A DNA stretch of 14,607 nt from Paralactobacillus_A sp963926925 (GTDB lineage Bacteria; Bacillota; Bacilli; Lactobacillales; Lactobacillaceae), in assembly GCA_963926925.1 (NCBI GenBank), contig CAWUZD010000049.1:1-14607 (forward strand), written 5' to 3'. Shown one piece after another: positions 1 through 5,522 of the stretch. A program made the translations under genes and the position numbers. Below the pieces are notes generated by a model. The model worked only from the letters and a program-made list of their open reading frames with translations. It made no database searches and was not told where the DNA came from. Within the stretch, counting starts at the first letter, position 1. Every line of letters begins with the position of its first letter.

Positions 1-787
1 TGCCACCCTTAGAAGCAACGTATTGGGCAACTGTTTGGTCTGGATCCTTAACAAATGGTTGGTCTGCTAAGCAAATTTCTGATAAGAATTTGTTCATCCG
101 GCCTTCAACAATCTTTTCAACGATTTTTTCTGGTTTGCCTTCGTTTAATGTTTCTTTAGTTAAAACATCTTTTTCATGAGCTAATACGTCAGCTGGAACT
201 TCTTCACGTGAAGTGTATTGTGGGTTAACTGCGGCAACATGCATTGCAACATCACGAGCAGTTGTTTCATCAGCACCTTTAACAGTTACTAATGCAGCAA
301 TTTGACCGCCATTGTGTAAGTATTTACCAAAGTTATCGCCATCGTCTTTTTCAACAACCTTGAAACGACGGAAGCTAATCTTTTCACCGATAACTGCTGT
401 TAATGCAGTAATTTCGCTAGCAATTGTACCATCATTCATTGGTAATGCCATTGCTGCATCCATATCAGCAGGTTTGTTAGCTGCAACGATTTCAGCAATT
501 GATTTTACTAAGTTTTGGAACTTGTCATTTGATGAAACAAAGTCAGTTTCTGAGTTTACTTCAACAATGGCAGCAGTATTGCCATCAATAGCGATATCTG
601 CTAAACCTTCAGCAGCAATGTTGCCACTCTTCTTAGCAGCCTTAGCAATGCCCTTTTCCCGTAATTGATCAATCGCTTTATCCATGTCACCTTCAGCAGC
701 AACTAAAGCTTTTTTGGCATCCATCATGCCAACACCAGTTTTATCACGCAATTCTTTAACTTGCGCTGCTGTGATTTTAACAGCCAT
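1..787 (-). CDS. tsf: Elongation factor Ts (EF-Ts), 3' end cut by window edge
   Basis: EF-Ts is the cytoplasmic guanine-nucleotide exchange factor that recycles EF-Tu from GDP to GTP form. The visible 262 codons begin MAVKITAAQVKELRDKTGVG, the N-terminal UBA-like helical domain, with the MMDAKKAL segment typical of the family. The EF-Tu-contacting TDFV motif is at residues 81-84. The core continues to the left edge, so about 30 C-terminal residues are missing if the length is normal for lactobacilli (about 290). The ATG start at 787 has a GGAGG site 8 bases upstream. The gene follows rpsB, the usual partner, but a terminator-like hairpin lies between them, so tsf expression probably depends on partial readthrough from rpsB. 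I saw no frameshift or odd residue. Confidence 0.97.
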   Translation of the reverse strand, partial: MAVKITAAQVKELRDKTGVGMMDAKKALVAAEGDMDKAIDQLREKGIAKAAKKSGNIAAEGLADIAIDGNTAAIVEVNSETDFVSSNDKFQNLVKSIAEIVAANKPADMDAAMALPMNDGTIASEITALTAVIGEKISFRRFKVVEKDDGDNFGKYLHNGGQIAALVTVKGADETTARDVAMHVAAVNPQYTSREEVPADVLAHEKDVLTKETLNEGKPEKIVEKIVEGRMNKFLSEICLADQPFVKDPDQTVAQYVASKGG

Positions 788-816
788 ATTTATTACCTCC
801 ACAAATTGTTAATTTT

Positions 817-864
817 AAAAAAAGAAGCTGTCCCAAGCAACCAGTTGGCACTTAAGTCAGCTTC
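817..864 (-). terminator. Intercistronic terminator/attenuator between rpsB and tsf
   Basis: Read on the minus strand, GAAGCTG (864-858) pairs perfectly with CAGCTTC (830-824), and seven T follow directly (823-817). The 27-base loop holds a possible inner CCAA/TTGG pairing. The layout is that of a Rho-independent terminator placed after rpsB and before the tsf ribosome binding site. With a 7-bp outer stem and a large loop it is probably leaky, so I infer attenuation rather than a full stop. No tsf promoter is evident in the short space that remains. Confidence 0.6.
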
Positions 865-890
865 ATTAATTACCAGCTGAATTAAATTAA

Positions 891-1694
891 TTATTTATCA
901 GCTTTTTCAGAATCATTGTCATTTTCTACAACGTCAACGATTTCTTCGATTGAGTCATCCTTCTTATCAGCATCAGCGTTTGCCATTTCTTCAGCAGCAA
1001 CGTCTTCAGCTTCACCTTGACGACCTTCAATGATAGCGTCAGCCATCTTAGAAGTAATCAAACGAACGGCACGAATAGCGTCATCGTTAGAAGGAATAAT
1101 TACATCGATATCATCAGGATCTGAGTTAGTATCAACCATCGCAACGATTGGAATGTTCAACTTATGAGCTTCTTGAACAGCAATCCGTTCTTTACGAGGG
1201 TCAACGATGAACATTACATCAGGAATCCGTGGCATATCTTCGATTCCACCAAGGAATTTTTCAAGCTTTTCTTGTTGTTTCTTTAATAAAGCAACTTCTT
1301 TCTTAGGTAAACGATCAAATGTACCGTCTTCACCCATCCGCTTGATATCCTTTAAACGCTTAATACGTGTTTGGATAGTCTTCCAGTTAGTTAAGGTACC
1401 ACCTAACCAACGATGGTTTACATAGTATTGACCTGCACGAGTTGCTTCTTCAGCAATTGAGTCTTGTGCTTGTTTCTTTGTACCAACGAATAAGAAGACT
1501 GCATTGTCTGCTGCTTCGCTCTTAACAAAGTCATAAGCGTCATCAATCATCTTAACTGTCTTTTGTAAGTCAATGATGTAGATGCCATTCCGTTCTGTAA
1601 AGATATATGGCTTCATCTTTGGATTCCAACGACGTGTTTGGTGACCAAAGTGAACACCAGCTTCAAGTAATTGTTTCATACTTAATACTGACAT
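891..1694 (-). CDS. rpsB: 30S ribosomal protein S2
   Basis: S2 is a component of the 30S subunit that joins late in assembly, near S1 and the subunit neck. The protein has 267 residues, and the family core is clear: MKQLLEAGVHFGHQTRRWNP at the start, then FTERNGIYIIDLQKT, a GGTLTNWKTI segment, PDVMFIVDPRKE, and VDTNSDPDDIDVIIPSNDDA. The last 37 or so residues form a highly acidic Asp/Glu/Ala tail, a common extension in lactobacilli. The ATG at 1694 has GGAGG 7 bases upstream. The gene is preceded by its own promoter and a strongly folded leader, and is followed by a terminator-like hairpin before tsf. In E. coli S2 represses its own rpsB-tsf mRNA; a similar control here is inference from the leader structure. 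Confidence 0.99.
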   Translation of the reverse strand: MSVLSMKQLLEAGVHFGHQTRRWNPKMKPYIFTERNGIYIIDLQKTVKMIDDAYDFVKSEAADNAVFLFVGTKKQAQDSIAEEATRAGQYYVNHRWLGGTLTNWKTIQTRIKRLKDIKRMGEDGTFDRLPKKEVALLKKQQEKLEKFLGGIEDMPRIPDVMFIVDPRKERIAVQEAHKLNIPIVAMVDTNSDPDDIDVIIPSNDDAIRAVRLITSKMADAIIEGRQGEAEDVAAEEMANADADKKDDSIEEIVDVVENDNDSEKADK

Positions 1695-1722
1695 AATTTT
1701 ACCTCCATTGGTTTTTTACATC

Positions 1723-1802
1723 CGTTAGTATCAATTTTTCAAAGAACTCAGTGAGCACCACTTTGAAAATCAACTAACGTGTTTAATTTGACACAACGTC
1801 AA
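1723..1802 (-). promoter_or_regulatory. Structured 5' leader of rpsB (candidate S2 autoregulatory RNA)
   Basis: On the minus strand a small hairpin, TTGAC-GTTGT-GTCAA (1802-1788), lies just after the promoter. It is followed by a long interrupted hairpin. Its outer arm CGTTAGT (1779-1773) pairs with ACTAACG (1729-1723). Its inner arm TTTTCAAAG (1769-1761, read as minus strand) pairs with CTTTGAAAA (1744-1736). A possible apical AGTG/CACT pairing sits inside the loop. All arms match perfectly. No T-run follows, so this is not a terminator. Position and structure suggest a ribosomal-protein leader that binds S2; I could not match it to a named family by eye. Confidence 0.5.
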
Positions 1803-1807
1803 GTAGT

Positions 1808-1837
1808 ATTTTAGCGTATTTATTAATATAAAATCAA
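1808..1837 (-). promoter_or_regulatory. Promoter of rpsB
   Basis: On the minus strand TTGATT (1837-1832) and TAAAAT (1813-1808) are separated by 18 bases, a good match to a vegetative promoter. The -35 box overlaps the stop codon of the upstream GIY-YIG gene. The predicted transcript would carry a leader of about 110 bases before the rpsB start. Confidence 0.6.
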
Positions 1838-2145
1838 GTTATTTTTTGATTTAATTTAATAAAATGATTATTAACAATCGTCATCGGTGCATGGTGTGCT
1901 CGTAAATATTTAATTTTTTGCAAACGTGATTGGTGTTTAAAATGATATTCAGCTCGTAATGCAGCTGATTTATCAGTAAATTCTTCATAATAAAGCAACT
2001 GCACTGGTAAGTGACTACGTGTGTACTTGGCACCTTTCCCCGCATTATGGGTTGCGAGACGTTTACAAAGATTAGTCGTAAAACCACCATACAAAGAATT
2101 ATCAGCACATAATAATACATAAAAATAATAATTATTGTTTACCAA
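1834..2145 (-). CDS. GIY-YIG nuclease superfamily protein (UPF0213, YazA-like)
   Basis: This small protein of the GIY-YIG fold has no established role in the YazA/UPF0213 group. From the TTG start it has 104 residues. YYFYVLLC and LYGGF form the GIY and YIG strands, followed by a helix with a conserved Arg (NLCKRL), HNAGKGAKYTR, and a Glu (ALRAEYHFK) at the position of the metal-binding Glu in active members. I chose TTG at 2145 because GAGGTG lies 10 bases upstream and the protein then starts a few residues before the domain, as in relatives. In-frame ATGs at 2190 and 2181 lack a ribosome site and lie within the methyltransferase gene. The overlap with that gene is 14 bases, so the two are probably translationally coupled; the same pair occurs as yabB-yazA in Bacillus. 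Confidence 0.88.
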   Translation of the reverse strand: MVNNNYYFYVLLCADNSLYGGFTTNLCKRLATHNAGKGAKYTRSHLPVQLLYYEEFTDKSAALRAEYHFKHQSRLQKIKYLRAHHAPMTIVNNHFIKLNQKIT

Positions 2146-2863
2146 GTAAATGCTGCACCTCACTCGTATAGTTTTTACCATTATAAACAACTAATTCTGG
2201 TAAAACACGTAGGCCACCGGGTTTACCGGCCTTAATAGCTTCAATTAGCACCATATTAGCTTCCTTATCTTGCCGTGGCAAAATAAACCGTAGTACTTTC
2301 GGGGTAAGTTGATATTTGCTTAATGTCATTAATAATTCTGTTAAGCGGTCCGGCCGATGAACTAAAAATAACTTACCATTATACTTAAGTAATCCACTTG
2401 CAATACGAGCAACGGTATCAAAATTAGTCTTAATTTCATGTCGCGCAATTGCTAAATAAGGATTAGGATTCTTTTTACTAGTATCCAAATTAGCAAAGTA
2501 TGGTGGATTACAGGTAATGCTATCAATACTATCTTTAGCAATTACCTTAAAAGCATCGGCAATATCCATTGTATGGACCGTAATCTGGTTTTCAAGGTGA
2601 TTCAAAGCCACCGAACGTTGTGCCATATCGGCTAAGCGTGGTTGAATTTCAATCATATCAATGTGAGCTTTGGTTTTACGACTAATAAACAAGCCAACTG
2701 CCCCATTGCCAGCACACAAATCGACAATTTTACCTTTAGGACTAGTAACAACCTTTGCAAAATCGGCCAATAAAACGGCGTCTAATGAAAAGGAGAAGAC
2801 ATCAGGACTTTGAATAATTTTAACATTTTGGCTATATAATTGATCAATACGTTCGTTTTGCAA
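2132..2863 (-). CDS. tRNA1(Val) adenine-37 N6-methyltransferase-like protein (YabB/TrmN6 family)
   Basis: This is a class I SAM-dependent methyltransferase of 243 residues. SAM-binding motif I is VDLCAGNGAVGLF at residues 47-59, and an acidic strand end, MIEIQP, is at 70-75. The NPPYF motif at 119-123 is typical of enzymes that methylate an amino group on adenine or glutamine. The N-terminal ERIDQLYSQNVKIIQSPDVF matches the TrmN6/YfiC-like family, which modifies A37 of tRNA1(Val) in E. coli; the substrate here is inferred. The start is TTG at 2863, with AAGGCGG 7 bases upstream and no nearby ATG. It is divergent from plsC and overlaps the downstream GIY-YIG gene. Confidence 0.9.
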   Translation of the reverse strand: MQNERIDQLYSQNVKIIQSPDVFSFSLDAVLLADFAKVVTSPKGKIVDLCAGNGAVGLFISRKTKAHIDMIEIQPRLADMAQRSVALNHLENQITVHTMDIADAFKVIAKDSIDSITCNPPYFANLDTSKKNPNPYLAIARHEIKTNFDTVARIASGLLKYNGKLFLVHRPDRLTELLMTLSKYQLTPKVLRFILPRQDKEANMVLIEAIKAGKPGGLRVLPELVVYNGKNYTSEVQHLLGKQ

Positions 2864-2879
2864 ATTTTATTCCGCCTTT

Positions 2880-2907
2880 TTGAAAATTATTGTTTTTATT
2901 ATAAAAT
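2880..2907 (+). promoter_or_regulatory. Promoter of plsC
   Basis: TTGAAA (2880-2885) and TAAAAT (2902-2907) are separated by 16 bases on the plus strand, about 33 bases ahead of the plsC start. The -10 overlaps the TATAAT of the opposing promoter, so the two are unlikely to be occupied at the same time. Confidence 0.5.
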
Positions 2908-2921
2908 ATGGTTAATGTCAA
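2898..2921 (-). promoter_or_regulatory. Promoter region of the methyltransferase operon
   Basis: On the minus strand there is a perfect TATAAT (2903-2898) about 35 bases before the start codon. A perfect TTGACA (2921-2916) lies only 12 bases from it, too close to pair. The working -35 is therefore probably the TTTTGT-like sequence 17 bases upstream of TATAAT, or TTGACA serves a weaker -10 further down. The -10 shares two bases with the -10 of the plsC promoter on the other strand. Confidence 0.45.
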
Positions 2922-2939
2922 CAAAATAAGGAGCACATC

Positions 2940-3593
2940 ATGTTTTATACAATTGCACGTGTTTTAGTAATGGGATTCATTAATTTAGTTAATGGCAATG
3001 TTCATGTTGAACAACGTGATAAGTTACCAAAAGGTAATTATATTTTAGTTGGTCCCCACCGCACATGGTGGGATCCAATTTTCTTTGCCTACGCTGCTAG
3101 TCCCAAACAATTTACGTTCATGGCTAAGAAAGAAACTTTTAAAAGCCCAATTATTCGTTGGATTTTAGTTCATGCGAATGCTTTTCCAGTTGATCGGAAA
3201 CATCCTGGTCCTTCAGCTGTTAAAATTCCCGTTCAACATTTACGCAAAGATAACATGTCATTAATTATGTTTCCAAGTGGCAGTCGTTACTCAAGTCAAT
3301 TAAAAGGTGGCGCGGTATTAATCGCCAAATTGGCTAAAGTACCACTGATTCCAGTTGTTTACCAAGGGCCGCTTAAACTCAGTGGTATCTTTAAACGGCA
3401 AAAAGTAGTAATCCGGTTTGGTGATCCCATCTACATTGATAGTAAAACTAAGATTGATGATAATACTTTGACACAAGTTGAAACACAAATGCAAACCGCC
3501 TTTGATAAACTTGATAAAGAAATTAATCCTAATTTTAAATATATTCCTGATGCTAAAAAATTGGCTGAGGAAAAAGCCAAAGGCAGTTTATAA
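2940..3593 (+). CDS. plsC: 1-acyl-sn-glycerol-3-phosphate acyltransferase
   Basis: This membrane-associated LPLAT-family enzyme of 217 residues is predicted to transfer an acyl chain to lysophosphatidic acid, giving phosphatidic acid for phospholipid synthesis. The catalytic HX4D motif is visible as HRTWWD at about residues 40-45. The substrate-binding block is represented by FPSGSR, where the classic form is FPEGTR, and block IV is LIPVVYQGP. The N-terminal segment is hydrophobic and contains a possible membrane helix. The ATG at 2940 has AAGGAG 6 bases upstream. It is the only plus-strand gene in the window and ends in a bidirectional terminator, so it is likely a single-gene transcript. 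Another LPLAT activity cannot be excluded without tests. Confidence 0.9.
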   Translation: MFYTIARVLVMGFINLVNGNVHVEQRDKLPKGNYILVGPHRTWWDPIFFAYAASPKQFTFMAKKETFKSPIIRWILVHANAFPVDRKHPGPSAVKIPVQHLRKDNMSLIMFPSGSRYSSQLKGGAVLIAKLAKVPLIPVVYQGPLKLSGIFKRQKVVIRFGDPIYIDSKTKIDDNTLTQVETQMQTAFDKLDKEINPNFKYIPDAKKLAEEKAKGSL

Positions 3594-3595
3594 CT

Positions 3596-3630
3596 AAAAA
3601 AGAGATTGTATAATTACAATCTCTTTTTTT
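3596..3630. terminator. Bidirectional terminator between plsC and yneF
   Basis: AGAGATTGTA (3601-3610) and TACAATCTCT (3615-3624) form a perfect 10-bp stem with a 4-base TAAT loop. It is flanked by A-rich sequence on the left (3596-3600) and seven T on the right (from 3624). The U-tract exists on both strands, so it can end plsC from the left and yneF from the right. Confidence 0.93.
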
Positions 3631-3638
3631 ATGCACAA

Positions 3639-3872
3639 TTACTTTTTCTTTTGCATTTCTTTCTTTTGTTGTGCTTTCATCATTGACATGATTTGATTTA
3701 ATTTCCGTTCAGATGGTTTTTGTCCCATTTGCATCATCATTGTTTTAAGCATATCTTCACTAATTGGTGGGTTTTCCATAAAGTATTTCTTTATGAAATA
3801 ACGAGCGCCAAAGAAGCCAGCAATTGCACCGATGATCAAACCGACAATTAAGCCAAAAATGAACATTCCCAT
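3639..3872 (-). CDS. yneF: YneF family (UPF0154) small membrane protein
   Basis: The protein has 77 residues. A single strongly hydrophobic, glycine-rich segment at about residues 3-24 (FIFGLIVGLIIGAIAGFFGA) is followed by a basic turn. The cytoplasmic part is rich in Met, Lys and Gln and includes NPPISEDMLKTMMMQMGQKP, a stretch conserved in this Firmicutes family. The function is not established. The first ATG (3872) has AAAGGGG 9 bases upstream; a second ATG two codons later is possible. The gene lies downstream of the DUF896 gene, as near lexA in Bacillus and many lactobacilli, but has its own likely promoter with repeated operator-like half-sites. It ends at the bidirectional terminator shared with plsC. 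Confidence 0.9.
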   Translation of the reverse strand: MGMFIFGLIVGLIIGAIAGFFGARYFIKKYFMENPPISEDMLKTMMMQMGQKPSERKLNQIMSMMKAQQKKEMQKKK

Positions 3873-3892
3873 GGCTAAATGCCCCTTTCGCT

Positions 3893-3943
3893 TTACTTGT
3901 ATCTACAAGTAACTATTCTACACAAGTAACAAGTAATTGAAAA
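3893..3943 (-). promoter_or_regulatory. Likely yneF promoter with a cluster of TTACTTGT half-sites (candidate operator)
   Basis: On the minus strand TTTTCA (3943-3938) and TAGAAT (3920-3915) are 17 bases apart. The 8-mer TTACTTGT occurs three times in direct orientation (3936-3929, 3929-3922 and 3912-3905). Its inverse ACAAGTAA occurs once (3900-3893). The last two form a perfect palindrome with a 4-base AGAT centre just after the -10. Two copies fill the -35/-10 spacer. This arrangement fits a repressor operator. In RNA the palindrome could also form a hairpin just ahead of the ribosome site. I cannot name the regulator. Confidence 0.5.
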
Positions 3944-3957
3944 GGACCTTATTATAA

Positions 3958-4203
3958 TTAATCGTTACGCAAACCTTTTTTACGTTGAATGTCCTTAACT
4001 TTTTCGGAAGTTACTTCTTTACCATCTTTATCGAAAATCCGTAAGTTTTCAACTTGTTGACGGAAACCTTCACGAAAGTCTTTCAAATAGTCTTCACGTA
4101 ATTGTTTTTGTTCAACTTTTTCGTCTTCAGTTAAACCTTCATTTTTTTCTTTATTTGCTAAGAAATTAATCCGTGCAACCCGTTCATCTTGTTCTTTTGT
4201 CAT
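3958..4203 (-). CDS. DUF896 domain protein (YnzC-like)
   Basis: A small soluble protein of 81 residues, highly charged and probably all helical. The family signature is seen in RVARINFLANKEKNEGLTED and the following EQKQLREDYLKDFREGF, a two-helix hairpin. The C-terminal third (LRIFDKDGKEVTSEKVKDIQ) is also family-typical. No biochemical role is established; in B. subtilis ynzC belongs to the SOS-induced yneA operon next to lexA. Here no lexA gene is adjacent and I see no GAAC-N4-GTTC type SOS box upstream. The ATG at 4203 has AAAGGGG about 10 bases upstream. A -10-like AT-rich stretch follows the rplS terminator, but no convincing -35 is visible. Confidence 0.9.
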   Translation of the reverse strand: MTKEQDERVARINFLANKEKNEGLTEDEKVEQKQLREDYLKDFREGFRQQVENLRIFDKDGKEVTSEKVKDIQRKKGLRND

Positions 4204-4244
4204 AAATTTTCAACCCCTTTCTTTCAACATCTTAATAATATAAT

Positions 4245-4286
4245 AAAAAAGCGTTCGATGCTAAAAATAACATCGAGCGCTTTTTT
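4245..4286. terminator. Terminator after rplS
   Basis: GCGTTCGATG (4251-4260) pairs with CATCGAGCGC (4271-4280) over 10 positions with a single T/G wobble pair. The loop is a 10-base A-rich sequence. Six A precede the stem and six T follow it, so a U-tract exists on both strands. It closes the trmD-rplS transcripts moving left and insulates the DUF896 gene. No plus-strand gene needs it. Confidence 0.93.
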
Positions 4287-4311
4287 GTTAGATATAAAAG
4301 TATCAAATAAA

Positions 4312-4659
4312 TTAACGACGAACTTCTTTGATACGTGCAGCCTTGCCACGTAATGCACGTAAGTAGTAAAGCTTTGCACGACGTACACGACCATGACGAA
4401 CTACTTCAATCTTTTCGACACGTGGTGTATGTAATGGGAATGTACGTTCAACGCCAACACCATTACTAATCTTACGAACTGTATAAGTTGCGCTAATACC
4501 AGTACCGCGACGCTTAATTACAACACCTTCAAAGATTTGAATACGTTCACGGTTACCTTCAACGATACGTGCATGAACACGTACAGTATCCCCAGACTTA
4601 AACTTAGGAATATCATCCCGTAATTGAGATTTAGTAATTTCTTGAATTAATGGATTCAT
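4312..4659 (-). CDS. rplS: 50S ribosomal protein L19
   Basis: L19 sits at the 30S-50S interface of the large subunit and helps form an intersubunit bridge. The 115 residues match the family over the full length: an N-terminal helix (LIQEITKSQLRDDIP), the SH3-like barrel beginning FKSGDTVRVHARIVEG, then IQIFEGVVIKRRG, SYTVRKIS-like ATYTVRKISNGVGVERTFPL, and the basic end VRRAKLYYLRALRGKAARIKE. The ATG at 4659 has AAAGGGAG 8 bases upstream. It is the last gene of the rpsP-trmD block but is separated from trmD by 122 bases containing a likely promoter and a folded leader, so it is probably transcribed separately and controlled on its own. A strong terminator follows. Confidence 0.99.
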   Translation of the reverse strand: MNPLIQEITKSQLRDDIPKFKSGDTVRVHARIVEGNRERIQIFEGVVIKRRGTGISATYTVRKISNGVGVERTFPLHTPRVEKIEVVRHGRVRRAKLYYLRALRGKAARIKEVRR

Positions 4660-4680
4660 ACCATAATCTCCCTTTCACAG

Positions 4681-4735
4681 ACATTCATGCCAAAATACCA
4701 TGGTAGCGGAATATCGTTTTTCTAATGATGAATGT
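4681..4735 (-). ncRNA. Candidate L19 leader (cis-regulatory RNA of rplS)
   Basis: On the minus strand ACATTCAT (4735-4728) pairs perfectly with ATGAATGT (4688-4681), enclosing about 39 bases. The enclosed sequence includes the 10-base palindrome TACCATGGTA (4705-4696). The closing stem ends about 21 bases ahead of the rplS start, just before the ribosome site. A conserved L19 leader family is known upstream of rplS in low-GC Gram-positive bacteria. Position and size fit that family, but I cannot confirm its consensus by eye. Confidence 0.5.
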
Positions 4736-4750
4736 TCATCACGAGAAAAT

Positions 4751-4779
4751 ATTTTATCATAAAAAAACCTGTAAAGCAA
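4751..4779 (-). promoter_or_regulatory. Likely rplS promoter
   Basis: On the minus strand TTGCTT (4779-4774) and TAAAAT (4756-4751) are 17 bases apart. An alternative reading uses TTTACA (4775-4770) with a -10 of TATTTT 18 bases on. The sequence CTTTACAGGTTT here is identical to that at the rpsP promoter. It lies directly after the trmD stop. Confidence 0.45.
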
Positions 4780-4791
4780 AATTATTTTACA
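4761..4791 (-). terminator. Weak terminator-like hairpin at the trmD 3' end
   Basis: On the minus strand TGTAAA (4791-4786, overlapping the trmD stop codon) pairs with TTTACA (4775-4770). After two G, seven T follow (4767-4761). The 6-bp AT-rich stem is weak, so it would at best reduce readthrough from trmD into rplS. It overlaps the -35 region of the rplS promoter. Confidence 0.3.
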
Positions 4792-5522
4792 TGATCATCA
4801 TTAACTAATTCAGCTAAAATATGTTTTTGCTCAGTTGTTAAGGTTGCCTTTTTTAACAAATCTGGCCGCCGTTGCAAGGTTCGCCGTAATGACTCGCGCA
4901 TACGCCATTGAGCAATTAACTGATGATTACCACTCATTAATACTTCTGGAACCCGCATACCACGGTATTCAGCAGGACGCGTATATTGTGGATATTCTAA
5001 CAATCCATCAGCAAATGAATCCGTCTTGGCAGAAGTATCATTACCCAGCACTCCTGGGAGTAACCGGACAATAGCATCAATCATCACCATGGCCCCAAGT
5101 TCGCCACCAGTAATTACATAATCGCCGAGTGAAACTTCATCAGTTACTAAACTGCGAATCCGTTCATCATAACCTTCATAATGACCACAAATAAATACCA
5201 AATGATCTTCATGCGCTAATTCACTTGCAAATTGTTGATCAAAAGTACGTCCGGCTGGATCTAATAAGATAACCCGCTTAGGATTAGGATCTTGTTCATT
5301 AATATGATCCATCGCCCGAAAAATTGGTTGTGGTTCAAGTAACATCCCAGCGCCACCACCATACGGTGTATCATCAACATGATGATGTTTATCATGTGAA
5401 TAGTCACGAAAATCTGTTATTTGTAAATCAACAATGTTATTTTCAAGGGCCTTACCAATCATTGATTCCTGCAAAGCCGTAAACATATTGGGAAATAAAC
5501 TTAATACATCAATCTTCATCAT
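4782..5522 (-). CDS. trmD: tRNA (guanine-37-N1) methyltransferase
   Basis: TrmD makes m1G37 in tRNAs that have G at position 36, using SAM, and so prevents +1 frameshifting. The protein has about 246 residues in two domains. The N-terminal SPOUT domain carries DTPYGGGAGMLL at about 51-62, ICGHYEGYDERI near 111-122, and the trefoil-knot sequence LGDYVITGGELGAM at about 132-145. The linker DSFADGLLEYPQYTRP (about 168-183) holds the conserved catalytic Asp region. The C-terminal helical domain binds tRNA (MSGNHQLIAQWR onward). Three start codons are in tandem: TTG 5525, ATG 5522 and ATG 5519. I chose 5522 because GGATGGG lies 7 bases upstream; 5519 gives the family-typical MKID. It overlaps the end of rimM by 14 bases, implying coupled translation. 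Confidence 0.98.
   Translation of the reverse strand: MMKIDVLSLFPNMFTALQESMIGKALENNIVDLQITDFRDYSHDKHHHVDDTPYGGGAGMLLEPQPIFRAMDHINEQDPNPKRVILLDPAGRTFDQQFASELAHEDHLVFICGHYEGYDERIRSLVTDEVSLGDYVITGGELGAMVMIDAIVRLLPGVLGNDTSAKTDSFADGLLEYPQYTRPAEYRGMRVPEVLMSGNHQLIAQWRMRESLRRTLQRRPDLLKKATLTTEQKHILAELVNDDHVK

Noticed and set aside
312..668. Plus-strand 118-codon frame opposite tsf
   Set aside because: It is fully antisense to the conserved EF-Ts coding sequence and has no promoter or ribosome site.
1881..2120. Minus-strand 79-codon frame inside the GIY-YIG gene
   Set aside because: It is a shifted frame of a clearly conserved gene, with no family resemblance and no ribosome site.
3270..3300. FPSGSR in PlsC instead of FPEGTR considered as a broken active site
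   Set aside because: The catalytic HX4D is intact and, from what I know of the family, this variant of the second motif is seen in other Firmicutes homologues, so loss of function is not supported.
4204..4250. Possible SOS (LexA) operator ahead of the DUF896 gene
   Set aside because: No GAAC-N4-GTTC type palindrome is present. The only GAAC-like string is part of the rplS terminator stem.
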